From Ammoniphilus resinae (lineage in GTDB: Bacteria > Bacillota > Bacilli > Aneurinibacillales > RAOX-1), in contig NZ_JAGGKT010000003.1 of the NCBI RefSeq assembly GCF_017873965.1, positions 186,001 to 250,000 of the forward strand: a stretch of DNA of 64,000 nucleotides. Reading direction: 5' to 3'. Under the pieces are notes generated by a model. It searched no databases, was not told where the DNA came from, and worked only from the letters and a program-made list of their open reading frames with translations. Below are positions 26,940-35,154 of the stretch, one piece after another (positions within the stretch are counted from its first letter, which is position 1; the number at the start of each line of letters is the position of its first letter). The translations under genes and the position numbers were made by a program.

Positions 26940-26993
26940 ACCGCTTAGGGAAGTTTAAGTTTATTGAAGATGTTAAAGGAAACGAAGCTTTTC

Positions 26994-27332
26994 TTACATT
27001 TTCCAATCCAGTTGGCGCCCCCCAACCAGGTGATAATGCAGATGGAAAACAGTTTGTTGTCCTTCTTTGCCAGTGTTGGTGATGACGCGAAAACCGGACT
27101 CATCGACACCCATTTGCTTGGCAATCTTTTGCAGGGCCAGGTGCAAGTGTCCGATCAATTCCTTGTCCTCTTCCTGAATGTCGAGTAAAGAGGTGATGTG
27201 CTTTTTGGGGATTGTTAGCACGTGTACAGGTGCCACTGGATTAATATCATGAAAAGCATAGACATGGTCATCTTCATACACTTTTTTGGAGGGTATCTCT
27301 CCTTTTATGATTTTACAAAATAGACAATCCAC
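26994..27332 (-). CDS. HIT family nucleotide-binding hydrolase
   Basis: A 112-residue histidine-triad protein: zinc-ribbon-like CLFCKI start, HVYAFHDINPVAPVHVL and the triad VFHLHYHLVGG. Hint/HinT enzymes hydrolyse purine nucleoside phosphoramidates. The ATG follows GGGAAG. Monocistronic and convergent with the GGDEF/EAL gene. Confidence 0.93.
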   Translation of the reverse strand: MDCLFCKIIKGEIPSKKVYEDDHVYAFHDINPVAPVHVLTIPKKHITSLLDIQEEDKELIGHLHLALQKIAKQMGVDESGFRVITNTGKEGQQTVFHLHYHLVGGRQLDWKM

Positions 27333-27426
27333 TTTTCCACTTCCCTTACTTGGTATATTGTTTTAACCTATTATAAACCCTATATTACCAGAATGTGGGG
27401 AAATCACAAATGGAAGGGGAATTTAT

Positions 27427-28425
27427 TTGAAAATCGGTTATCGAATATTCAAAACTGCTTTAGGTGCCCCGGCCGCGATTTTTATTGCCCAGACGTTAAA
27501 TCTTGAATATTTTGTATCGGCAGGGATATTGACGATCCTAAGTATTCAGGCAACACGAAAAAAATCCATTAAAAGCGCTTTAGACCGCCTTTTTTCTTGC
27601 TTTATCGGTTTGCTTATCGGCTATTGCTTATTTGAATGGATTGGATATGCTGCATATTCGATGGCCGTATTGCTGCTCATTTATATTCCTATCCTTGTCC
27701 GTCTGAAGATCCAGGATGGATTTGTCACAGGGGTTGTCATCATTCTCCACTTATATCTTGTTAAAGCCATCTCCCTTCCCTTTATTATTAATGAGCTGCA
27801 ATTGATGGGGGTCGGGCTTGGCGTTGGTTTGATAATGAATTTGTACATGCCGAATATCGATAAAAAGTTGAAAGAGCAGCACCAAAAGATTGAACAGAAC
27901 TTTTCAAAAATATTAAAGGAGTTTGCGATATACCTTCGCAACGGGGAAAGCACCTGGGATGGAAAAGAATGGATTGAAACGGAGGATTTGCTAAAGCAGG
28001 CCAAAAATATGGCGATGCAAAAAGGGGAGAATTTGCTGCTGCGGTCTAATGACGATGACTATATCTATTTTGAAATGAGAGAAAAGCAGTTTTATTTACT
28101 AGAAAGTATGCTTCCGAAAATATCTTCTATGAACCAGGATACCCCGCACGCGAAGCAGATGGCCGATTTTGTTGAAAACCTGAGTAATCATATCCATTCG
28201 GGGAATACGGCCCATATCTTTTTGGAGGAATTGGAGCACCTGCGCGGAGAATTAAGAAAGGTCGAGCTTCCAGAAACGTATGAAAAATTTGAGGCAAGGG
28301 CGGCTTTGTTCTATGTAATCAATGAATTCGAGAGATATCTTTATATAAAACAAGAGTTTTTTTCAACGAGTCGGGATAAGGAAAATCCTTCACCCCAACA
28401 ACAGGTTCAGCGTACAGGGACATAA
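27427..28425 (+). CDS. Aromatic acid exporter family protein (YqjA-like)
   Basis: A 332-residue protein: an N-terminal membrane half with about four to five helices (1-142, including GAPAAIFIAQTLNLEYFVSAG) and a cytoplasmic helical C-terminal domain (about 150-315). This is the layout of the ArAE/FUSC-like family of Bacillales. The TTG start follows GGAAGGGG. Substrate unknown; the family is named for p-hydroxybenzoate efflux in E. coli. Confidence 0.85.
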   Translation: MKIGYRIFKTALGAPAAIFIAQTLNLEYFVSAGILTILSIQATRKKSIKSALDRLFSCFIGLLIGYCLFEWIGYAAYSMAVLLLIYIPILVRLKIQDGFVTGVVIILHLYLVKAISLPFIINELQLMGVGLGVGLIMNLYMPNIDKKLKEQHQKIEQNFSKILKEFAIYLRNGESTWDGKEWIETEDLLKQAKNMAMQKGENLLLRSNDDDYIYFEMREKQFYLLESMLPKISSMNQDTPHAKQMADFVENLSNHIHSGNTAHIFLEELEHLRGELRKVELPETYEKFEARAALFYVINEFERYLYIKQEFFSTSRDKENPSPQQQVQRTGT

Positions 28426-28488
28426 AGAAGGAACTTTCTGACAGGTTATAGAAGTAGGTATGAAACAGGGGGAAAGGGGAGTTTACTC

Positions 28489-29901
28489 GTGGCACAAAAG
28501 GATCTCTTAGGAATGGATATCATGTCCCTTGCAAGGGCTTATCGGCAAAAGCAAGTAACACCTGTTGAGGTAACGCAGGCACTTCTGACAAGAATTCATG
28601 AAATGAATCCGAAACTCAACGCTTTTGTAACCTTGATGGAAGATGAGGCTATGGAAAAGGCGAAGCTCGCAGGGGAGGAGATCCGTAAGGGAAATTGGCA
28701 GGGTCCGCTGCATGGGGTTCCAATCGGATTAAAGGATTTAATTTATACAGCTGGCGTTCGCACAACGATGGGTTCAGAAATTTACAAGGATTTTATCCCT
28801 GATTATAATGCAACGGTGGTGGAGAAACTCGAGCAGAATGGGGCTATTATCATTGGAAAACTAAATACTCATGAATTTGCCTATGGACCAACTGGAGATA
28901 TCTCCTGTTTCGGACCTGTTCATAATCCATATGATCTAGAACGGATGACTGGTGGGTCAAGTAGCGGATCGGGCGCGGCGGTTGCTGCTGGACTCTGTTT
29001 TGGGGCCCTTGGAACAGATACAGGGGGTTCCGTTCGGATTCCTTCTTCGGCATGTGGTATCGTTGGAATGAAAACGACTTTTGGTCGGGTAAGCAAGTAT
29101 GGGGTTTTTCCTTTAGCTTATAGCTTGGACACTGTCGGTCCAATGACTCGTACAGTCCGCGATAATGCAATGATGCTTACAGCATTGGCAGGATATGATT
29201 CGTCTGATCCCTATTCGGCGGAACGGGGTGGAGAGGATTTCACTCGTAAATTAGGGAAGGGGGTTCAAGGAAAGGTTTTAGGAGTCCCAACAACGCTCTT
29301 CTATGATAGTCTAGATGACGAGGTCAGACAGCAGGTGGATAAGGCAATTCAAAAGTTTAAGGAAATGGGAGCGGAAATTCGTGAAGTGGATATTGACTTA
29401 TCCCAGTTAGCCTGGGGACAGTTGATGACAATTCGCAGTGAAGCATATGCCGTCCATGCTGAGCACATGAGGGGAAAAGCGGATCAACTTCACCCTGATG
29501 TACGAATGAGATTGGAAGCTAGCAAGGAAACGATGGGATGGGAATATATAAAAGCACAAGAGGTGCGCCGGCAGATTATTCAGTCCATAAACAAGGTATT
29601 TGAAAAGGTAGAGGCCTTGATTGCACCAACCATAGCCGTGCTTCCTCCGAAAATCGGGCAAAGAGAAGTGGAGTTGAACGGACTTAAGGAACACGTCTAT
29701 TCTGCTTTATTAAGGTTAAATGGTCCTGCAAACTTTTCCGGACTGCCCAGTATTTCTATTCCTTGTGGATTCTCGAAGTCAGGATTGCCTATTGGGATGC
29801 AATTGATTGGAAAGCATTTCAGCGAGGCTAATCTGTATCGGATTGCGGAGGCCATTGAAGAAGCCAGCTCGCTCCCCACCCTGAAATGGGATGTTGAATA
29901 A
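28489..29901 (+). CDS. Amidase signature family enzyme (GatA-like)
   Basis: A 470-residue amidase. The Ser-cisSer-Lys triad is visible: Lys in GVPIGLKDLI, Ser in GGSSSGSGAAVA and Ser in TDTGGSVRIPSS. It resembles GatA but there are no gatC or gatB neighbours, so a free-standing amidohydrolase acting on a small amide is more likely than tRNA amidation. GTG start after GGGGGAAAGGGGAG. It is followed by an array of palindromic repeats that probably provides its terminator. Confidence 0.88.
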   Translation: MAQKDLLGMDIMSLARAYRQKQVTPVEVTQALLTRIHEMNPKLNAFVTLMEDEAMEKAKLAGEEIRKGNWQGPLHGVPIGLKDLIYTAGVRTTMGSEIYKDFIPDYNATVVEKLEQNGAIIIGKLNTHEFAYGPTGDISCFGPVHNPYDLERMTGGSSSGSGAAVAAGLCFGALGTDTGGSVRIPSSACGIVGMKTTFGRVSKYGVFPLAYSLDTVGPMTRTVRDNAMMLTALAGYDSSDPYSAERGGEDFTRKLGKGVQGKVLGVPTTLFYDSLDDEVRQQVDKAIQKFKEMGAEIREVDIDLSQLAWGQLMTIRSEAYAVHAEHMRGKADQLHPDVRMRLEASKETMGWEYIKAQEVRRQIIQSINKVFEKVEALIAPTIAVLPPKIGQREVELNGLKEHVYSALLRLNGPANFSGLPSISIPCGFSKSGLPIGMQLIGKHFSEANLYRIAEAIEEASSLPTLKWDVE

Positions 29902-29910
29902 GGGGAAGGG

Positions 29911-30102
29911 AAATAACGGAAAGGTTTTCCGTTATTTTTGAAAATCCAATAAAATTAGGCTTAATAGAGGAAAATATTTCCGTTATTAAGCCTGTATACC
30001 CCATTTTAGACGCTACAACCGCTGAATAACGGAAGAGTTTTCCGTTATTCTTTTATTTTCAGATTAAAAATGAGGGTTAGCGGAAAATACTCCCGCTATT
30101 TT
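29911..30102 (+). repeat. Array of four AACGGAA/TTCCGTT palindromes
   Basis: Four hairpins in 190 bp: 29911-29937 (12-bp stem), 29957-29993 (17-bp stem with one mismatch), 30024-30050 (11-bp stem) and 30078-30098 (6-bp core). All share a core (A/G)CGGAA...TTCCG(C/T) and three are followed by T-runs, so the first also terminates the amidase transcript. Two related hairpins occur at 40707-40788. Confidence 0.8.
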
Positions 30103-30118
30103 TATTTGAAAAGCCCTC

Positions 30119-30226
30119 TCATCTTTTCCGATTTCGGTTATGTTCCTTGATCGTTTTCAACATCGCTAATAGAAGAATGGCAAAAATAATGCCCACCCAG
30201 GCGAGGGTCTCTAAAATAAATTGCAT
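30119..30226 (-). CDS. Small single-pass membrane protein (35 residues)
   Basis: ATG at 30226 with AAGGGA 8 bases upstream opens a 35-codon frame, MQFILETLAWVGIIFAILLL followed by a basic tail ending NRNRKR. One membrane helix (about 8-24) with a positively charged cytoplasmic end. No family recognised. It sits between the anti-sigma gene (same strand, upstream) and the palindrome array. Confidence 0.5.
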   Translation of the reverse strand: MQFILETLAWVGIIFAILLLAMLKTIKEHNRNRKR

Positions 30227-30291
30227 CGAATCAATCCCTTATTATGCATAGGCAAACTTAAGACAATATATTCATACATTTGGGCAATATG

Positions 30292-31011
30292 TCAATAGAT
30301 CCGATTCACCGGTTCTTCCTTTAGATCGACGAGCATCGCGTCAGGTGCAGTAGGCAGGTTGCTTCCCCCTTTTGGCTCGACAGTGACGGCAATGTTTTCG
30401 ATTTGGGTGACATTAGGTGGTTGCACATAAAGCAAGCCCATTCCGTTTCTCCATTGGATCAGCCCCCCATTGGACCTCTCCCGATTGTAGATAATCCACA
30501 CTTGATAATCCTTTTCAGAAATGGGCTGAATTCCATTAACTAAAAGCAACAGCTCATTTGATTCCGGATTGACCCATACATAACCCTTTACATTCCGGTG
30601 TTCTTTGGGCTTTACCTGGTATTGAACCGTTTTGGGATCCATCACAAAAGCCATTTCCTTCTTCATTTCCTCCTTGGGGGACATAAACAGGCCTTTCAGC
30701 ACTAATCCGGATATCAGTAAAAGACATAGGGCTGCTGCCGTGAACGCTAGTTTTTTAGAGCGGAAGGAGAAGAGCCTTGATCGTAGCAGGAATTTCATTT
30801 TCAGTTTTCTTTTTAGCGCAAGTGGAGGCATGGCGTGAAACGATTCATTCGATCTTGATGGTAAAGTTTGCTTCCACTCCGAGATTCTATCTTGACAAGA
30901 TAAGCAAGTAGAAAAGTGTTGATGCAGTGTTTCCCTATCCTGCCCCTCGATATAACCTAGTAAATAATCTATGATTTTTTGTTCCCCTATAGGGCAGGGC
31001 GTATTATTCAT
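30292..31011 (-). CDS. Membrane anti-sigma factor with zinc-binding ZAS motif
   Basis: A 239-residue protein with an N-terminal anti-sigma domain: HxxxCxxC as HFSTCLSC (about 31-38), one membrane helix (about 90-107) and an extracytoplasmic RskA-like domain. It should hold the adjacent ECF sigma factor at the membrane until a signal triggers release. I start at ATG 31011, with AGGGGGTG 8 bases upstream, rather than 31035. It overlaps the sigma gene by 8 bp, indicating translational coupling. Confidence 0.85.
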   Translation of the reverse strand: MNNTPCPIGEQKIIDYLLGYIEGQDRETLHQHFSTCLSCQDRISEWKQTLPSRSNESFHAMPPLALKRKLKMKFLLRSRLFSFRSKKLAFTAAALCLLLISGLVLKGLFMSPKEEMKKEMAFVMDPKTVQYQVKPKEHRNVKGYVWVNPESNELLLLVNGIQPISEKDYQVWIIYNRERSNGGLIQWRNGMGLLYVQPPNVTQIENIAVTVEPKGGSNLPTAPDAMLVDLKEEPVNRIY

Positions 31012-31600
31012 GCTTTTGCACCCCCTTGGATTCAATCCATCCCAAATGATTTAACTGTTTTCGTAGATTATTCAAACCATATCGAATGAGCGATTTTACT
31101 GTTCCGAGCGGGCGATTCATCGTTTCCGAAAGTTCTTTCTGCGTCTGTGCTTCATAGTAAGCTCCGATTAGTGCAGATTGTTGATCCTCAGGGATTTGCT
31201 TCATCGCCTTCCTCAGTACTTCACTTTCGATATTGGCAAGGACCTTTTCCTCCGTGGAAGGAGTGGAACGATATGTTTCCTGTGAAAGCCCAGTTACATC
31301 CACCGTGTCCCATGCATTCCTAGAACTTTTTCGGATCCGATCCAAACAGCGACTCCTTGTACGAACTGCTAACCAAGATTCTATGCTTCCACGCCCCGAA
31401 TCAAATTGGTCGATTTTTTTTAAGGCCTCTAGGACCACATCGTGACTGATATCTTCTGCCTCCAACCGATCTCCCATCATTTTCAAAGCAATATGATAAA
31501 TGAGCGGGACGTATCTTTCGTAGAATTGATCAAAAGCAGTAGCAGATCCTTGCTTGAGTCCTTGAAGAATCTCCTCCACCTCATTAGGTAGCCTTGGCAT
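31004..31600 (-). CDS. ECF-type RNA polymerase sigma factor
   Basis: A 198-residue sigma factor: region 2 (about 10-90, with YHIALKMMGDRLEAEDISHDV) and region 4 (about 125-190, EDQQSALIGAYYEAQTQKELSETM then PLGTVKSLIRYGLNNLR helix-turn-helix). ATG 31600 has GGAGGTG 5 bases upstream; the TTG at 31615 would lie inside that site. Cotranscribed with its anti-sigma factor and divergent from the NEW3/ABC operon, a plausible target. Confidence 0.9.
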   Translation of the reverse strand: MPRLPNEVEEILQGLKQGSATAFDQFYERYVPLIYHIALKMMGDRLEAEDISHDVVLEALKKIDQFDSGRGSIESWLAVRTRSRCLDRIRKSSRNAWDTVDVTGLSQETYRSTPSTEEKVLANIESEVLRKAMKQIPEDQQSALIGAYYEAQTQKELSETMNRPLGTVKSLIRYGLNNLRKQLNHLGWIESKGVQKHE

Positions 31601-31765
31601 GTTACTCACCTCCAAAAGGGTGAAATCTTATATATACTTTTATCAAATTTTAAATCAGTTGAAAACCCTTTTCTAAAAACCGAAAAAATTTTAAAAAGGC
31701 GTAAATCCAAATGAAGATCTCTTTCGTACCTGAAGTAAGCCATTAAAAAAGAAAGGGGTTTATTC

Positions 31766-32917
31766 ATGTCAATCATTCGATCTAAGTCCATTCATTTTCT
31801 TATTACTTTTCTTCTTCTGGGACTTTTTATCATGCCAACAACGAAGGCGGCGGAGGGGGTTATACTGTTTTCGCCATATACCGATATTTCGGTGACACCT
31901 GGTGAATCTATTCATTACTCGATTGATGTAATCAATAACAGCGGTTCTGTTCAGGACCTTGAGTTGGCAGTTGAGGGCCTTTCTAATCAATGGAAGCATG
32001 AATTGACGGCAGGCGGTTGGAAGATCCAACGAATCGCCGTGAAGCCAGATGATTCACAGACGGTTTCTTTGGATGTGGATGTGCCCTTGGAGGTGGAAAA
32101 AGGAACCTATAATTTTCATCTGATTGCACCAGGGAAAACATCTTTACCGTTTACGGTACACATCACAGAAGAGGGAACATTTAAAACAGAGTTTACAAGT
32201 GAACAGCCCAATATGGAGGGGCCATCCACCGGGGCGTTTAATTTTGAAACTACCCTACGTAATCGGACAGTGGAGAATCAGCTTTATTCGTTAACAGCGG
32301 ATGCCCCGAAGGGTTGGGACATCCAGTTCAAAGTAGACAGTAAGCGTGTCACCTCTGTGAATGTGGAAGCAAATTCCACCAAGGATGTGGATGTTGAAAT
32401 CGTTCCACCTGAAAACGTAAAGGCAGGATCTTATAAAATTCCCTTGAAAGCAGCTACCAATTCCACCTCAGCCCAGACGGAACTAGAAGTTGTTATCACT
32501 GGCACATATGATCTGAAGTTAAGTACACCAAGCGGTTTACTAAGCACCGATGTGACGGCCGGGGATGAAAGAAAACTGCAAGTGGAAGTAACCAATACGG
32601 GCTCCGCAAATTTGCGTGATATTGAATTGAAATCAGAGGCACCAGTTAATTGGGAGGTCACTTTTGAACCGAAAAAAATTGATGCTATAGAAGCGGGAAA
32701 ATCAGCAGAAGTGACAGCGACGATTAAAGCTGATCAAAAGGCGATTGCAGGTGACTACGTCGTGAATATGACTGCTGAAACGGCTGAAGCTAGTTCAGAT
32801 GCAGGGTTTCGGGTCGCTGTGAAAACATCTTTACTTTGGGGATGGGTCGGGATCCTGATTATATTGGGTGTGATCGGCGGCATGTACTATTTATTTAAAA
32901 AGTACGGAAGGAGATAA
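31766..32917 (+). CDS. Secreted NEW3-domain protein with C-terminal membrane anchor
   Basis: A 383-residue exported protein: signal peptide (about 8-29), then repeated immunoglobulin-like NEW3 (NPCBM-associated) domains with the pattern LEVTNTGSANLRDIELKSEAP, and a membrane helix at about 358-376 with a basic tail. The ATG follows AAAGAAAGGGG. It is 3 bp before the ABC ATPase gene. Such triads (NEW3 protein, ATPase, permease) occur in other Firmicutes; the role is unknown, perhaps in cell-envelope handling. Confidence 0.85.
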   Translation: MSIIRSKSIHFLITFLLLGLFIMPTTKAAEGVILFSPYTDISVTPGESIHYSIDVINNSGSVQDLELAVEGLSNQWKHELTAGGWKIQRIAVKPDDSQTVSLDVDVPLEVEKGTYNFHLIAPGKTSLPFTVHITEEGTFKTEFTSEQPNMEGPSTGAFNFETTLRNRTVENQLYSLTADAPKGWDIQFKVDSKRVTSVNVEANSTKDVDVEIVPPENVKAGSYKIPLKAATNSTSAQTELEVVITGTYDLKLSTPSGLLSTDVTAGDERKLQVEVTNTGSANLRDIELKSEAPVNWEVTFEPKKIDAIEAGKSAEVTATIKADQKAIAGDYVVNMTAETAEASSDAGFRVAVKTSLLWGWVGILIILGVIGGMYYLFKKYGRR

Positions 32918-32920
32918 AAC

Positions 32921-33865
32921 ATGCTGGATCCAATCATCGAGCTTCAGGATTTAACCAAAAAATATGATCAGTTTATTGCTGTTAACAGGCTTTCTCTATC
33001 GATCCAAAAGGGCGAAGTATTCGGCTTGCTTGGACCGAACGGAGCTGGGAAGTCCACAACGATCCTGATGATGCTTGGGCTAAGTGAACCGACGTCGGGA
33101 AGTGTTCGGGTTTGTGGCATTAATTCAACAAGAGAACCCATTTTAGTAAAACAAAAGGTAGGATATCTACCAGATGATGTGGGGTTCTATGAGGATCTTA
33201 CCGGATATGAAAATTTAATTTATACGGCAGAATTGAATCGGCTCTCTAAGGAAGAGGCAATCCGCCGGGCCAAAGAACTTCTGGCAAGGGTTGGATTGTC
33301 AGATGCAGCGGATAAAAAAGCGGGGGCCTATTCTCGGGGTATGAGGCAAAGGCTTGGGCTAGCTGATGTGTTAATTAAGCAACCTGAAGTGATCATTCTG
33401 GATGAACCAACACTAGGGATCGATCCTGCGGGAGTTAAGGAATTGCTGCAGCTCATCCAGCGATTAAGCAGGGACGAGGGGATAACCGTGTTATTATCTT
33501 CCCACCATTTGCATCAGGTTCAGCAGATTTGTGATCGTGTAGGGATTTTTGTCCAGGGAAGATTGCTTGCCGTAGGTGATGTTTCGGCCCTTTCTAGACA
33601 GCTTTTTGCAGAGGACCTCTTTATTCTTGAAGTAGGTGTGAAACAGCTGTCGCCTGATTTAATTGAACAGCTTATGCAAATAGATGATGTTACAAGTGTA
33701 AAGCAGAATAACGAATTGCTGTTTATTAGCTGCTCCCGGGATCTAACTGGAGAAATTGCGGAAACGATTGTAAGAAGTGGTGCCCGCTTAACTTATTTAA
33801 ATCAAAAACAATATGGCCTGGATGAAATTTATCATCGTTATTTTGAAAGGGGGGAGGTTAAGTGA
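32921..33865 (+). CDS. ABC transporter ATP-binding protein
   Basis: A 314-residue ATPase of the CcmA/NatA/drug type: Walker A GPNGAGKST, Q-loop YLPDDVGFYEDLTG, signature YSRGMRQR, Walker B VIILDEPTLGIDP, and SSHHLHQV. The C-terminal 80 residues are typical of this exporter class. Start ATG after AAGGAG. It overlaps the permease gene by 4 bp. Confidence 0.92.
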   Translation: MLDPIIELQDLTKKYDQFIAVNRLSLSIQKGEVFGLLGPNGAGKSTTILMMLGLSEPTSGSVRVCGINSTREPILVKQKVGYLPDDVGFYEDLTGYENLIYTAELNRLSKEEAIRRAKELLARVGLSDAADKKAGAYSRGMRQRLGLADVLIKQPEVIILDEPTLGIDPAGVKELLQLIQRLSRDEGITVLLSSHHLHQVQQICDRVGIFVQGRLLAVGDVSALSRQLFAEDLFILEVGVKQLSPDLIEQLMQIDDVTSVKQNNELLFISCSRDLTGEIAETIVRSGARLTYLNQKQYGLDEIYHRYFERGEVK

Positions 33866-34821
33866 AAGCGAAATTAATAAGCCCATTCTGGGTTATGGTG
33901 CGCAAGGAGATGGCAGACCACATGCGCAGTTGGCGTTATAATCTCATGCTTTTGTTAATTGGGCTCACTTGTCTCGGGTCCCTTTACACAGCGATGATGA
34001 GCATCCGCGAGGCGGTACCGAAGGACCAGACACTAAACGCTTTTCTTTTTCTAAAGCTGTTTACCGTTTCAGATGGTACCCTTCCACCGTTTATCACTTT
34101 TATTGGCTTTTTAGGACCGCTACTAGGGATTTCATTAGGGTTTGATGCCGTTAATTCCGAGAGGAATAAGGGGACCTTAAGCCGCGTAATGGCACAGCCT
34201 ATTCACCGCGATTTTTTAATTGGAGCTAAATTTGTGGGGGCCTTGATTCTCATTAGTATGATGTTTTTATCCCTGGGATTTTTGGTCATGGGGCTAGGGC
34301 TCCTGGCTATAGGGATTCCGCCAAGTGCTGAGGAATTTTTGAGGATGCTGCTGTTTTTGCTGCTCAGTATTATATATGTAGGGTTCTGGTTAAGTTTGGC
34401 GATCTTATTCTCAATTAAATTTCGTCAGTCGGCGACGTCAGCTCTTTCTAGTCTATCCATTTGGCTTTTTTTCAGTGTGTTCTTTACGATGCTTATTCAA
34501 CTCATAGCCAATGCTACAGCACCTGTCAATGCCACAAATCCAAATGATATTTTGCAGCACCAACAGTTCATACAGGTCATCATGAGTCTTTCCCCCAGTC
34601 AACTGTTTAGCGAGGCGACGACAACATTATTGACTCCAACTGTGAGAAGCCTTGGGCCCCTTACGTTGGAGCAGGTATATGGGGCGATTCCAAGTCCATT
34701 GCCGCTTGGTCAGAGTATGTTATTGATCTGGCCGCAGGTAACCGGAATGATTGCTGCGACATTAGTCTGTTTTGGCATCTCTTATGCTTATTTTATGAGG
34801 CAGGAAATACGTTCGAGGTAA
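33862..34821 (+). CDS. ABC-2/NosY-type permease
   Basis: A 319-residue membrane protein with about six helices in ABC-2 layout: a first helix at about 25-45, a large outside segment, VNSERNKGTLSRVMAQPIHR cytoplasmic coupling loop, then a helix cluster (about 125-220) and a last helix at about 290-312. Partner of the preceding ATPase. GTG start overlaps it (GTGA). Confidence 0.9.
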   Translation: MKAKLISPFWVMVRKEMADHMRSWRYNLMLLLIGLTCLGSLYTAMMSIREAVPKDQTLNAFLFLKLFTVSDGTLPPFITFIGFLGPLLGISLGFDAVNSERNKGTLSRVMAQPIHRDFLIGAKFVGALILISMMFLSLGFLVMGLGLLAIGIPPSAEEFLRMLLFLLLSIIYVGFWLSLAILFSIKFRQSATSALSSLSIWLFFSVFFTMLIQLIANATAPVNATNPNDILQHQQFIQVIMSLSPSQLFSEATTTLLTPTVRSLGPLTLEQVYGAIPSPLPLGQSMLLIWPQVTGMIAATLVCFGISYAYFMRQEIRSR

Positions 34822-34890
34822 GAAAAGCTTTTGTTGAAGCCTTTCGAAGAAGATGTATCCATCACTAGTGGAAGCTTTTCATGCCGATAG
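34820..34890 (-). repeat. 72-bp structured intergenic repeat, copy C
   Basis: Reverse-strand copy of the element at 21207-21278 and 61196-61267. It begins one base before the permease stop ends. Terminal pairing GAAAAGCTT/AAGCTTTTC is retained; the inner hairpin is CCAC-TAGT-GATGG. Confidence 0.75.
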
Positions 34891-34927
34891 GGGAGTAAAT
34901 TCGAGGAGGTTTCACATTCCTATGCGG

Positions 34928-35010
34928 AAAAAAAAAAAGACCCTACTGGGTCTAAACTCTCAACGCTAAACGATTGAATTCCTTTAGCTAATTAGTATTA
35001 TAGACGATTC
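34928..35010 (-). ncRNA. Candidate small RNA with strong minus-strand terminator
   Basis: On the minus strand AGACCC-AGTA-GGGTCT is followed by at least 11 Ts (34928-34953), a strong intrinsic terminator with no minus-strand gene upstream. A TATAAT at about 35005 on the minus strand would place a transcript of about 70 bases ending there. The -35 region is poor, so this is only a candidate. Confidence 0.35.
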
Positions 35011-35040
35011 ATCAGGAAATAGCACCAGAAATAATTTCCC

Positions 35041-35078
35041 AAAAGGCAGTTTACTATTAAACTGCCCTTCCTTTTTTC
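35041..35078 (+). terminator. Terminator of the NEW3-ABC operon
   Basis: GGCAGTTTA with TAAACTGCC (9 bp, loop CTAT) followed by CTTCCTTTTTTC. Confidence 0.75.
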
Positions 35079-35154
35079 TCTTCATTTGCCATCTGTATGA
35101 TATAATGATTTTACAGAAATAAACATTTTTCATACAGGTGTGGAGGGGAAGTTC

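Noticed and set aside
28489-29901. gatA of the tRNA amidotransferase
   Set aside because: The catalytic triad fits, but there is no gatC or gatB next to it and the gene is monocistronic; a general amidase is the safer call.
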